A stretch of 64,000 nt of DNA from Moringa oleifera (Eukaryota > Streptophyta > Magnoliopsida > Brassicales > Moringaceae), in assembly GCA_021397835.1 (NCBI GenBank), contig JAJFZO010000049.1, positions 2,857,001 to 2,921,000 of the forward strand, read 5' to 3'. The notes beneath the pieces were generated by a model. The model saw only the letters and a list, made by a program, of their open reading frames with translations, was not told the origin of the DNA and did no database searches. The position numbers and the translations under genes are program-made. Below, one piece after another: positions 1 through 11,141 of the stretch (position 1 is its first letter; every line of letters begins with the position of its first letter).

Positions 1-3000
1 CCCACTAGGTTTCTTCTGTAAAGCCATCAATTTGGATGTGCTATGTACATAATTGGAAGGGGAAAAATCATGGATGTACCATGATCGTAATCCTAGTTTG
101 TGATGATGTGATTGAAGAGTGGTGTTTTTTGTTCTGCTCTCCTCATGAGCATGTAATGGATCTAGGCATGTATCATGATGGGTACTATTCTAGTCAATTA
201 TGAGATTATGACTTTGAAGTTTCTCACTTCACTTCAGTCTCGTCTCCCTCCTGAATTAATTATCCTAATTAATCTTAATTCTTATCAATTTTACCCTATG
301 CCAAAGTTTAAACAAGATGCTTATTCCGGCCAAATCACCAAATTAGTATGTGTAGATTAAAATAACCAATTATAAGCTAAGTTCCAAAGCTGAGAGACGG
401 ATACAAACAAAAGATTAGTCAAGAGATTGTCAAATAGTGGATACCCTTTACTCTTAAATTACATATGATAGAAAGTAGAATATTCCCAACTTTTTAAATA
501 TGAAAGAGAAGTGTTAATCAGTGTGTCGGAAAACATTGTGGTTTGTGATGAGAAGTGGTATAAACAAATGCATGTGGAGCAGAAAGAATGAACCCCTAAA
601 AAGATCCGAAACAGAAAGGGGAATATAATTAGGGAATAATTTGTGATGATTCGGATGAAAGTTTATGAATTCAAGAGAGGTAGGAGTTTGAGTGGATCCC
701 ATTGGCAGTCGCAGGCACTAGCTTTAACAAGCTTTATATGATAAATATAACTCCCACTGGGCAGGGATGGAAAGTGGGGAGGGGATAATCCTTTCTCCAT
801 CTCTGCTAGCTGCACGCGCATCGTCTACTATAATCATAAAATCATGTCCTCTATCGATGTGATCGATAAACGTATGAAGAGTAGATTGTAGACTTACGTG
901 CTCTGAAAAAGTGGCTGTCGGTGCACGGGCTAAAATCCAATTGCCACCCACCAAACTCACCTTTTCTCCCTCTCTCTCAGAATCCAGAAATCTCGAGGGG
1001 TTTGTCAACTTTGTAACCTCTCCGAAAGAAGAAAAGGAAAAGAAAATGGACGAAGATGCCTTAGATAGATTTATCATTTTCTTTCAGAGTTGATGAAACT
1101 AGGGTTTCTCAAAGAAAATAAGATAATGGGTCCCCTCCATCTGAATAGGGACAATCTTTTTCCCTGAGTGAACTCCATCAAGCATGAGTCCAGAATCCAG
1201 GCTCGTCTTCTTTTTCTTTTTCTTTTTTTTTTTTTGCTTTTTTCCCTCTGGTTCTCTTTTTGGTGGGTATATCTTTAATGGCTCTGTGTACCTTAGTCAA
1301 CTCCATGGAAGATGACGCATGCCAAAGAGATCTCAATACTTAGAAGCCACTGGTCATCCTCTCCATGATCATTTTATCTTCTTGTTTATACACATAAAGT
1401 GCTGGATCACATATACCACAATGAATACGTTCTGGACAAACGTGAAATGGTTTTCAGAGTAGCAAACGAAAAGAAGAGAAGGAGACTGGGTGCTGCTTTG
1501 TTTACAGAGCAAAGGTGGTGACTGGAGAACTGCTTACTGCCATGGAAATGGAGGAATGTCCCATGGAGATGGGCATGAAAGGCTGCCTAAAGTTATTTAC
1601 GGCCGAAAAAGGAGGGAAAGGGAATCTAGCCCACTACCGCCCAAACTCGCCCACTGGCCATTGGCCAATTTTTTTTATTTTTTTTAAAAATGATATACCT
1701 ATCTTGTTGTATACATATGGTTATTACAATGAGGTCTCTCCACCTATTGTTTCTTTACAGTATTCTTGTGGGCCACACAGTATAAAAGTAAACAAAGGTC
1801 TTTCGCCATGCTCGAAGAGATTGGGAGGTTAGAATGTAAGAGGAAAATGTGACAATCATTACAGCTTGATTTCTAGCAGATGGAAATAAACAATAGAGAG
1901 ACAAGAATAGCACAATCATATTATTTTTTAAAAAATTAATTTTATTCACTATCTCATATTGAATTGTAATATACATATATTTAAATTTATATTTTTATTA
2001 AATTTTTAATATATAATTTTTATTTATAATATTCATTAATATTAATAGTTTTGTGCACAAACTTAATCTGTACGTTATTTTTATTGTAAAATTATACTAA
2101 CATATTTTTAAATATTATTAAAATAAATAAAATATTTTTATTTTATTTAAATATTTATAATTTAATAAATTTTTAATTTTATGTAAAAAATATATATTTA
2201 TTTTAATAATATTTTTTAAAAAATATTTAAATAATTATGTAAGTAAAAATCGCATATACATCATATCTGTACATAAAATTATTAATATTAATAAAAATTA
2301 TAGATGAAAGTTTCAAATTGAAAATTAAAAAAAAAAATGTAAGCTTTAAGATGATGTCATTATTCTTATTTTTTATTGCATATGTCATAGTTGTAATTAG
2401 AATCAGCATTAGTTTCATTGATCTGAATTACGTTTAGCATAAGTATACTAAATTTATAAAAAATTAAATATAAATTTATAAGTATACTAAATTTGTAAAA
2501 AAAATAGATATAAATTAAAAATTCAAGAGATTAAAAACAAAAATATTATCAGCAGAATAATACTCATAATCCGTTAAAAATAGATTGAAAACAATACATG
2601 AACTACAAATTTTTTATTAAAAGAAGAAAAAAAGAGCTGGAACCACCCCATGGGCTTGAAAAGTGCAACAATTCAGCCCAGTCTAAGGTGGGTCTGAGAA
2701 CAACTATTGAACCTATCCTTCTTAATGGGGCATGGGCTTCAGCTTGGTTGCCACTCATGGCTTCAAGGATACCAGAAAACAACTTAATTTTGCAACCCCA
2801 CATTTTTCATATTTATTTCAACATGTAACACGTTTTTCTTTTTTTTTTTTTTTTTCTTAAGCTTTGGTATACATTACTTGGACGTCATTTCTAATTTATA
2901 AAAATATTTCTAAATACATAAATACAACATTGAATTGGCATCACAAAATGGGGGAATCATTTGAAAGCTAAGGCTTAGATGGACCGACACCAGGAATGTT

Positions 3001-4330
3001 CCATGTCACATGGTATTCCATGTTTAATGACACATGTAAGGCGTGACATGTGACCAAACATTTAATATAGTCCACAGTTAAAAAGATACCACACTCAGCA
3101 TCGCCTTTCCACGAAATTTCTCAGCCTCGTACATCGAAAAAGACCTTATTTACATTGACCCATCTGTCTACCAATCTCTTTATGCCTTTCTCTTTGTCAT
3201 TTTTCAAAGAAATCTCTGGTTGGAATGGCAAAAGAAACACGAAACCCACAAACCAAATTGATCGATTTGCACTTTTATAATATTAAAAAATTAATTCAAA
3301 TAAAAAGTAGATGTTTAATATATGAAACTGGATTTTATTTTAATTTTTTGGACTTAAATTTATAAAAAAATCAGAATCAATATTTTTGATGAAATTTAAA
3401 AAAAGCTCGAATCAGTCAACAGTATTGTGAAAATAATTTGAAGCTTTGACTTCAACGAATCTAAAAATATTGCATGGACGAGTTATATGAAAAAACAAAA
3501 ATAATGAATTTAATTTTATTATATTAACAAATTCTTTGCATATAGACAAAAATTCTTTATTGGTTTGAGTGTGTGAGTTTTTGGTATCAAATTCAAATGA
3601 TATTTTTATAATTAAAAATAATAATATATAAAATTAAAATAATAAAAATTATTTCAAACTTTAAATAATATTCTAGCTTTTAATTCTTATATTAAAGTTA
3701 GAAATGCTTGTAAGTAAAATCTTAATTGATGAAAAAAATTAAATCAAATCTTATAAAAATTATTAAAAAATTAAGAACTAACATAAAAAATAACTTGAAT
3801 AAATTTTACACTCTATTTTGAGTGAACTCTTTAATGTTGAATAATTTTTTACTTATAAATTATTTATTATAATATTTTTTAAAAAATATTTTCAAGTAAA
3901 AAAATTATAATTAGGTTATGATAATAGCTGCAATATTTATTTAGGTAAATATAAAATTTTAAATCAAAATTTATAATATAAGATCTTTAATTTTAATATA
4001 TAAAATTTTAATAAAATATAATTAATTTTTTATTAATCAAATTTTATTTAAAAATATTTTAAATAATAAATAAATATTTATAATAAATTTAGTTGTTAAT
4101 TTTATTAAATTAATGTGAAAGAAAATTTTCACAAATGAAAGAAGCCAATTTGATGTGCAAAAGTGTACTGCCCCAATGAAGTTTGGATTTTTGGCCTGTG
4201 GGCAACTCCAATTACGCAAGGCGCTTTGGGCCAAAGGAAAGAGCATCTTCCAGAAGTCGACGAGATTCGATGATCACATGTCACCTAAAAATAATTCTTT
4301 TTTTTCTTTTCCTTTACCGAATGTCATGAG
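1..4330. other. AT-rich intergenic region, no supported gene
   Basis: No frame shows a recognisable protein or a convincing exon chain. The frames around 724-1093 and 1490-1832 are short, overlap on both strands, and have simple or skewed composition. From about 1920 to 2560 and 3290 to 4100 the DNA is nearly pure A/T. The first ~150 bases could be the 3' flank of a gene lying outside the window, but nothing proves this. An inverted repeat sits at 3005-3054 (see findings). Confidence 0.6.
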
Positions 4331-4335
4331 GCCTG

Positions 4336-4645
4336 CGTCACGTTGTTGCTGCCATGACGAAAGCTGCTTCTATGTTTCTGTTGTCATCCTGCATGTGTCG
4401 CACACCTACCCTTTTGAATTTACTTGACGACCCTTCCTCTCTCTCCTTAATTTCTTTTTTTTTCTTTTTCCAAAGGCCCATTGATTCATTTATTTAATTG
4501 CACCACTTCTTGGCTCTGTATTATTTCAATGTCTCTGTCCTTTATTCCTTTGCTTTAGAGACAATCGCTTGTGTTCATCTGCACAATTGGTTTCTCGAAA
4601 CAGCACAAAGTGATTGGCGGACCACCTGACGGTGACTTTATATAA
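4336..4645 (+). promoter_or_regulatory. Putative promoter of NIMIN gene A: TGACG motifs and TATA box
   Basis: TGACG, the core bound by TGA bZIP factors, occurs at 4355-4359, 4425-4429 and 4627-4631, and in reverse (CGTCA) at 4336-4340. A TATA-like TTTATATAA lies at 4637-4645, about 95 bases before the start codon, so transcription probably begins near 4670. TGA factors with NPR1 are the known salicylic-acid route to NIMIN promoters. The motif is short, so use of any one copy is inference. Confidence 0.45.
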
Positions 4646-4678
4646 CTCAGGAACCAGCGCGGAAGTGACCCAGAAGGA

Positions 4679-4706
4679 TCTCTCTCTCTCTCTCTCACTC
4701 ACACAC
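4679..4706 (+). repeat. CT/CA microsatellite in the 5' leader of NIMIN gene A
   Basis: A run of TC dinucleotides passes into a short CA run just downstream of the presumed transcription start and before the ATG at 4740. A longer CT tract sits in the matching place in NIMIN gene B. Confidence 0.8.
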
Positions 4707-4739
4707 ACGCACAGAGGCAGAAAACCGGAGTCTGCATCC

Positions 4740-5120
4740 ATGGAGTTTGGTACTGAAAGCAAGAAGAGAAAGATTACCCACGAAGAAGAAGATGGCGAAG
4801 AGGAGAAGATCGAGAAGTTCTTTGCTCTCATCAAAAGCATCAGGGAAGCTCGTGAGAATCTCATGTTAAACGCCTCTGCGGGTGCATTGAGGGGAGCAGA
4901 TTGGATTGGTGACAGAAAAAATAGAAAGCTGGTTGAGGAAGGGAAGCGGCCCGTTTCCGTCTGGATCCCCTCGTTTCGACGTGAAGATTTTATTGAAGAT
5001 CAAACTCATGATCGGTTCAAGAACCCTCCTTTGAGCTTAGCGGGTTCTTCGAAAAGTACAGAAGGAAACGAAAAAGATAATATCAAAGAAGGGATATTAG
5101 ACCTCAAGCTTTCCCTCTGA
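4740..5120 (+). CDS. NIMIN: NIMIN protein A (NIM1/NPR1-interacting, EAR repressor motif)
   Basis: Single-exon gene for a 126-residue acidic and basic, probably nuclear protein. Three features mark the NIMIN family: an N-terminal motif EKIEKFFALIKSIREAR at residues 22-38, corresponding to the NPR1-contact region of NIMIN1/2 proteins; a central VWIPSFRREDF at 74-84; and the C-terminal EAR motif LDLKLSL at 120-126, expected to recruit TOPLESS-type co-repressors. KKRK near residues 8-11 may help nuclear import. In the family these small proteins bind NPR1 and dampen salicylic-acid-induced PR gene expression. The frame stays open upstream, but 4740 is its first ATG and follows the TATA box at a sensible distance. 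First of three tandem NIMIN genes and the one with the cleanest motifs. Family assignment is firm; the NIMIN1/2/3 subtype is not. Confidence 0.93.
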   Translation: MEFGTESKKRKITHEEEDGEEEKIEKFFALIKSIREARENLMLNASAGALRGADWIGDRKNRKLVEEGKRPVSVWIPSFRREDFIEDQTHDRFKNPPLSLAGSSKSTEGNEKDNIKEGILDLKLSL

Positions 5121-5159
5121 ATATGACTGAAACTGGTGCAACGATTTCGTCTTCTTCAA

Positions 5160-8100
5160 CAAGGCTGCTAGTTAGCTAGCTACCCAGCCATGTGTTAGCA
5201 CGTGAAGCCAATCTGCAAATGTACGACCCGACGTCGTTCTGCTTGGTTTCGTACCTATCATGTATTTATTACTACCCGCGGCTATTTCTTTAATGTTTCT
5301 TCTCACTTTTAAGAAATTAAAAGAGAAAATGCAGAGAATGTTCTGTTCTTGGCAAAGGGGAGAGGGTAACCTGGCTTGCTCAAACCAATAGAACTCAGTA
5401 GTTAATGATTTTTTAATTGCCTATGAAAAAATCATATCTGATTAATTAACATGTTTGATTCGCCAAATTATTATTTAAATACATTAATTAAACTAAACTA
5501 AAGTTCAGAGAATAATTACTTTAGGCGTATTAATTAATGACGTCCTTTGCTTATTACATACATTAGTTTTAACAAATATATGAATTATAAAAATGAGAGA
5601 AACATAAATAAAGCTTGATATTTTCCAAATTCAATTACTTATTTCACTAGGAATGGATCAACTTAGGCATAATTGGGCTCTTATGTATATAACTATTTTT
5701 TAATAAGCTTTATTTATGAAAGAATGAATAAATAAAAAAATAACTCTTTAATTATATTTGTTATTTTTAATCTTACATCTCAAATATTAATTTTATTATT
5801 TTATTTTAAATTATGAATTATATTTAATTTTGTTTTTATATAATAAATAATTTATGGATTAAAAATTATTAAAAATTAAGAGATGAATCATTATTATATT
5901 TAAATTATTCTGAGATATTTTAATGATGAAAAATATTTTTAAAATTTTAAAATCGTTTAAGTGAATTGATCTAATCAATAAATTAAAATTATTTAAAAAA
6001 TACATAAATTTTGAAGTTTTTATATATCTTACATACTTTTTTTAAAATAAAATCATCAATACTGATACTTCATTCCCCCTTGGTGACAATGTAACATTTG
6101 CTTGGCTATCAATGAAAATAATATTGTGGTTAGGTCCAATTAATTTAAACTATACAGTAAAAATAAAAATAATACGAGTTCCAATATATCACAAAGTTTA
6201 ATTTAATTAATTTCAAATTCTAGGAGCTTCTAATTATAGCACATTAATGGTGCGAAATCATGCCTAATATGCATACCAGATTGGTGAGCATATCCCTAAT
6301 TTTGAAGAATTATTAAAAATGGGTCATGCCGTCTGTGGCTTGATTGATGCCTCACCTAATTTTTCAAATCAATATTTATTTGCTTTTTTATTTTTAATTA
6401 TTTTCGTAGCCAGTAGCCTACCATCCAAGGCGTGCGACATAAAGTGACTAGACCCATTTGACTTTGCTCCGCATGCTTTTTTCATTTTGTTGGTTCAAAT
6501 TAATTTTGTTTTCCAAATAATAATTGAAAATTTTGACCTTTTTATGTAAATTGTTTTATTTAATTTCTTCTTTTTTTCTTTGATTGAGGCGGTATAGTGA
6601 GTATAAATAGGGATTATGTTACCCAGTTCACTTTGAACTTAATTTTTTAATTTTTTTATTAAAATTTTTCAAATTTAATATATAATATGACATAACCAGA
6701 TACGAACTTAATTTTTAAAATTTTTTAATATATATAATTTAAAATTTAAAGTAAATTAAATATATATAATATTTTTTAAAAAATAAATAGTTGTTCGTTT
6801 ATTTGTTAAATGAGGATTCTTAATGTGTCAACTAATAAAATAAATAGTTTTTCGTTTATTTGTTAAATGAGGATTCTTAATGTGTCAATTTTGCAAATGT
6901 AGAATTGTTTTAAGTAATAAAAAATTCAGATTGTTTTCATGAAAATTTAATTTAATTATTTAAATAATGATAAATAAATTTGATTAATTAATTCATGTTA
7001 TTAATTATAAATACAATTAAAGTAATTTTGAGAGATTATATCAAAAAGATTTAAAATATTTAGGTTCATCTTAATAAATTAAATTTGATGATCAATTTAA
7101 TTATGCAAACTAAGAATCCAATAATTCAAAATGTATCAAAACTTTTTGTCATGTCAAATCAAATATATTAGTTTATATCAATTATTTATTTTCATATGAT
7201 AATTAACTTATAAAATAAATACATCGAGGTATTGATTATTCGTTATCCATTTAATTTATTGATAATTTAATTAATTAATAAATAATCACACAAGTTTAAG
7301 TAATAACTTGCACCTTAATTTAGTTATGATGTTGTTTATTATTCGTCACCATTTTTGTTAAACGAAATATAAAGTGAGAATGAGAATAAATTCATGCACG
7401 AAAACAAAGATGAGTTTTTATTTTGCAGACAAATTAAAATTTTGATGTGAAAGAAAAACACATAAAAAAAACTTTTCATAACTTTGGTTGTTAACATTTA
7501 TAAAAAAAAATAAAAAAATCAATGAGTTTCCTTGAAGTTTTGACTTTTTTATTATTTTTTATTTTCATTTGACCAAGAGTCTACCAATTTATGTATTTTG
7601 AAATTTATATCATAGTTGTGGTAAAATAAAATATTAGGTGAAAATCTTATAAAATCATATTATTTATTTTAAATTATAAATCATATTTAAATAATAATAA
7701 ATTAGAATATAACATATCATTTTAATTTAAATTAAATATTATTAAAAAATTATAAATATTCAAATTAAAGATTTTACTCAAAATTTTGACTTGAAATTTT
7801 TACACAAAAAAATATATTTAAGTTACTGTCGCAAAAAAGTTAAAATTGTGTTTTAAAAATATATATTTTAATTTATATTATTAAAAATTTTAAAAATTTT
7901 TAAAAAATTTACATTAAAAATTATTTAAATTTAAAAAATAGACTCAAAATAAAGTGAATAATTTATTTCAATCATTTTGAAAGTATTTTAATGATACAAA
8001 TGTTTTTAATTTTTTATAATAATTTAAATTAAAATATAATTTAAATTAAAATAATAAATTAAAATTTAATTTATTGCTTTTAAAGTCCCATAATGTAATT

Positions 8101-8480
8101 GATAACACGAGATAAATAATAAAATTTCATATAATGCTGATATCTTATAATATTATAATATATTATATTATTATCATAATAATTAATTTAAAAATACATT
8201 TTTAAAATTTCATGTACTTGCTTTAAGAACTAATATCAATCTTAGATTTCTATTAGATTAAAAAAGAGTCTTATTTACATGAAATCTAAGAAAATTTGTG
8301 AGAATAAATTTAATTAAAATCATGTTTAGCATCATTCAGAATTTGTTACAGATTTGTTCAAATGCAAATGAGAAACACGATCCACGATCTTACCCGTAAT
8401 CAACTCGATAGTGCCATATTTGACTCTCAAAATTGTCAGATACAGTATGGTCAGAGCACGACAACTGGTAGCCCATCACA
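5160..8480. other. AT-rich spacer between NIMIN genes A and B
   Basis: About 3.3 kb of A/T-dominated sequence with no supported coding region. It holds a 57-bp tandem duplication (6784-6889). I saw no NIMIN relic here. If the three genes arose by unequal crossing over, the spacer has since expanded or been replaced. Confidence 0.6.
6784..6889. repeat. 57-bp tandem duplication
   Basis: Two adjacent copies begin with TAAATAG at 6784 and 6841 and share the segment from TTCGTTTATTTG to TTAATGTGTCAA with only one or two differences. The near identity in otherwise fast-changing DNA suggests a recent local duplication. Confidence 0.9.
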
Positions 8481-8656
8481 TTGGAGAAATTAAACTTTGT
8501 TTAATTCCAATTTCTCTTGTGGGACTAAATTAATTCAAAAACAAGACGGTCCCCACAGCCCTGGTTCGCCTGAATTATTCTCGCGGCGTTTTAGTTGTCA
8601 ACACCATGACTTGTCAGTGTGGGTTAGGCAAGCGAACCGAGCTGACCTCTGCTTGA

Positions 8657-8695
8657 TGACGTCATTCAGTTTACGTCACCCCGCCGCTGTCGTCA
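8657..8695 (+). promoter_or_regulatory. TGACG cluster resembling an as-1/ocs element
   Basis: Palindromic TGACGTCA at 8657-8664, TTACGTCA at 8671-8678 and CGTCA at 8691-8695 give three TGA-bZIP cores within 39 bases. The first two ACGT centres are 14 bases apart; the classical as-1 element has 12. The cluster lies about 160-200 bases upstream of the TATA box of NIMIN gene B. TGA-factor/NPR1 control of NIMIN genes is known from the family; that this cluster does it here is inference. Confidence 0.6.
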
Positions 8696-8855
8696 TCTAA
8701 ACACACGGCACCTAAAGTCCCACTGCATGATGGCGATACAGACCAACTCTTTATTGTTAATCTGTTTATTTTTTGACTTTTCTGCCCACAGGAGCTCCAT
8801 CTGTTGATCTTTCTGTGGAGGGCATTTTTGTATTTTCGTTCTGACCATGGGTTGC

Positions 8856-8863
8856 TATAAATA
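8856..8863 (+). promoter_or_regulatory. TATA box of NIMIN gene B
   Basis: Perfect TATAAATA. It places the transcription start near 8890 and gives a leader of about 155 bases containing a long CT repeat before the ATG at 9045. Confidence 0.7.
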
Positions 8864-8949
8864 AGAGTCACTCCGGAAGTCTCTGGGCACACGCCAGGTT
8901 TACCTCGGTCTGCTTCTGGTGCACTCAAGCCTTCAACCTCAGTTTGTTC

Positions 8950-8955
<6 letters not shown>

Positions 8956-8986
<31 letters not shown>
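8956..8986 (+). repeat. CT microsatellite in the 5' leader of NIMIN gene B
   Basis: About 14 CT units in the transcribed leader, inside a longer pyrimidine-rich stretch to about 9030. NIMIN gene A has a shorter CT tract in the equivalent place. Confidence 0.85.
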
Positions 8987-8993
<7 letters not shown>

Positions 8994-9044
8994 TTTCCTT
9001 TTTTTCTTCGTTGTTTTTTCTTTACGCGTGGTCGGCCGAAAAGG

Positions 9045-9404
9045 ATGGGAAGCAAGAAGGTTGAGGAAACTCTTGGAAATGGCGAAGAAGCAGAACCAGA
9101 AGAGGTGAAGATGGAGAAGTTCTATGCGCTGCTGAGGAGCTTCCACGAGGCACGCAGCAAGAGACGATACGAACTCATGAAAGAAACCGAGACGAGAATG
9201 AAGAGCCGGAGACTAAACGGCGAGCAGTCCGGTTGGGTACCTTCGTTTCAGTGGGAAGATTTCACGCAGGAAATCGAGTTCAGGAGACCACCCGTCACCT
9301 TCCCTGCTCCCTGCAACATCAAACATGAGAAAAAACCACAAGAACGACAACAGAAGGAACAAGACGATGATAATAACGGCATAGACCTCAGATTGACTCT
9401 GTAG
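9045..9404 (+). CDS. NIMIN: NIMIN protein B (NIM1/NPR1-interacting, EAR repressor motif)
   Basis: Single exon, 119 residues. It carries the same ordered motifs as gene A: MEKFYALLRSFHEAR at residues 23-37, WVPSFQWEDF at 64-73 and a C-terminal LxLxL EAR motif, IDLRLTL, at 113-119. The middle is rich in K, R and E, consistent with a small nuclear regulator. The family binds NPR1 and restrains salicylic-acid-dependent defence transcription. The upstream frame is open through the CT repeat, but 9045 is the first ATG after the TATA box at 8856 and gives a family-typical N-terminus. Same strand as gene A, about 3.9 kb downstream. Outside the motifs it differs clearly from A, so the duplication is not very recent. 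Confidence 0.92.
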   Translation: MGSKKVEETLGNGEEAEPEEVKMEKFYALLRSFHEARSKRRYELMKETETRMKSRRLNGEQSGWVPSFQWEDFTQEIEFRRPPVTFPAPCNIKHEKKPQERQQKEQDDDNNGIDLRLTL

Positions 9405-10840
9405 TTCTTGTGGTTGATTATTTGTTGTCCATGGTTTAATTCAACATATTTAATTGCTACAGCTATTTAATATTGTTCAGAAAATTACTCGGCAACAGTT
9501 CTGTTTGGATCTTCTGCTTGCTCGGCTACATGTCAATTAGGGTTCTCCAGCAATTTGTAGCCCCTAATGGAATATCAGAATCTAGAGCTGACATTACCCA
9601 ATTCAACATTGACTCAATTGCCGTAATTAATGAGATCTCGTGGGTATCAGACTGTTCAAGTTTTGACCAAACCCAAAAGATATTTATTACGACGAGAACT
9701 GCAAAAACAGGCAGAGAACGCAATTTCTTTAGGGAATGAAGCGTCCCCTTCATACCGAAAGAGAGAGGCAGATTTGGGACATTTCATTGCAGTGGCAGGT
9801 GAGGAGTAGGCGCTGCATGTCCTTCTGAAAGCTAATTATGTGTCTAATATTATACACGTGGACGCCTTCTGAGTTGAATGGAGAGATCAAAATTTTTTAT
9901 TGATTTAATCACTATGTAGCTTTTTTTTAATCAGACAATAAAAAATATTTTATAATTTATATATTAATATTAAGAATAAATACATAATATTTGTTTTATG
10001 AAACTATTATATTTTATGGTATTTTAAAACTTCACTGTAGATCAGATCAAGAAAACAAAATTAAGCCCAAATGTTAATTTCGACTCAAACCGTAGTTGTA
10101 GAGGGTCCAAAAATAATGGGCCTACTCTCCAATTTCACATGTGCACATTCTCCAATTGTGATCCATTTAAAATTCCGACAGTGTAACCAGTAAAGCCCAT
10201 TTTTATGGGCCTAAATGGGTCGGCCCGTTTAATAACGGCACGTGAGATAAAAGCGTGTGGAAGTGCAAAAGAATAAAAAAGGAGCAGACAGGAAGAATCC
10301 AGCTTTTGTCATATCTTTCTTCAAATTAATATTTTCAAAGATCCTGGTTCACGTCAATCAATCCGCGGTGACGTTAGAACGGAGAGTGCTTAAACGACGT
10401 CGAGAAAGACGGAGCTGTACTGTTAGGAAGGTTGAAGAAAGCGAATGTTATGTATTTTCTATAACATTATTAATTAATTAAAAATTTACATGATTAAGCT
10501 GATAATTATTTGGAATTATTTAATTAATCGCACGATGTGTTGAGAAGTGGGTTTTTGCAGATCATTAGGTAAAGCGTTTCCTCCCCTAGAAAAAAACCTT
10601 CAATTTAATTTAATAATATGATAAATACTCTATGATTGATTTATGAACATGTGAATTTAACTCCAATTATAAGATTACTCGTAATGTGTCCATTGCATCT
10701 GATTAATTTTAGTATATTCTTCTCTTTGCTTAGTTCTCTGTACCCAGTTTTCTTCAATTTTTAAAAATTATTCTTGGTCTTCCCGGAGAAGTCTTCGAGT
10801 ACATACCTGATAAGATTGAGAAAAGCAAAGGGAAGGGGAG
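9405..10840. other. Spacer between NIMIN genes B and C, with promoter-like motifs
   Basis: No supported gene. At 10194-10230 are GCCCAT-TTTT-ATGGGC and a nearby GGCCCG, which resemble site II/TCP-type promoter motifs. CGTCA at 10352-10356 and TGACG at 10369-10373 form an inverted pair about 530 bases before NIMIN gene C. The open frame at 10257-10481 lacks any recognisable domain. Confidence 0.5.
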
Positions 10841-10898
10841 CCTTTGATGAAGAGAAAGTGCATGGAAGAGGAAAGAAAAGAGAGGGACGACGCCTTTA

Positions 10899-11141
10899 AT
10901 GATAGAGGAGAAGATGAATACTTTCTACACTATGGTTAGAAGTATTCGAGATGTACGTAACCAGATGTTGATTGGTTCCCGAGAATCAAAACGGAAAGAG
11001 AAGGATCTAGATGATGAAATCATTTGGACCCCATTATTCATACCGCAAGATTTCCCTGACATTCTTCCAGGCTCTCTAAAGGATCAACACCAATGCAAAA
11101 GGGAAAAACATGTAGACATGGATTTCAATCTTTCACTTTGA
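10899..11141 (+). CDS. Divergent, short NIMIN-like protein C
   Basis: Single exon, 80 residues. The order of motifs is NIMIN: EKMNTFYTMVRSIRDVR at residues 4-20, WTPLFIPQDF at 43-52 (family form W-x-PSF-xx-EDF, here with S to L and E to Q), and C-terminal MDFNLSL at 74-80, where the first leucine of the LxLxL EAR motif is phenylalanine. The basic/acidic N-terminal extension present in A and B is missing in this frame, but an ATG at 10847 in another frame encodes MKRKCMEEERKERDD, which looks like that extension. So a 1-base indel between about 10889 and 10906 may have detached the N-terminus. It could be a working short NIMIN3-type protein or a gene in decay. An in-frame stop at 10848-10850 prevents an earlier start in the main frame. 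Confidence 0.78.
   Translation: MIEEKMNTFYTMVRSIRDVRNQMLIGSRESKRKEKDLDDEIIWTPLFIPQDFPDILPGSLKDQHQCKREKHVDMDFNLSL

Noticed and set aside
724..1093. Overlapping open frames on both strands
   Set aside because: Low-complexity Ser/Phe/Lys-rich translations with no family resemblance; opposite-strand overlap is typical of chance.
1490..1832. Plus-strand frames with some G/C-rich sequence
   Set aside because: They end in a T-run, show no domain, and have no splice partners.
8671..9146. Minus-strand frames opposite NIMIN gene B
   Set aside because: Mirror images of the NIMIN coding region and CT repeat; the Lys/Arg/Glu repeats come from the microsatellite.
10257..10481. Small basic frame before NIMIN C
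   Set aside because: No conserved motif and no ATG in a good position; better explained as promoter sequence.
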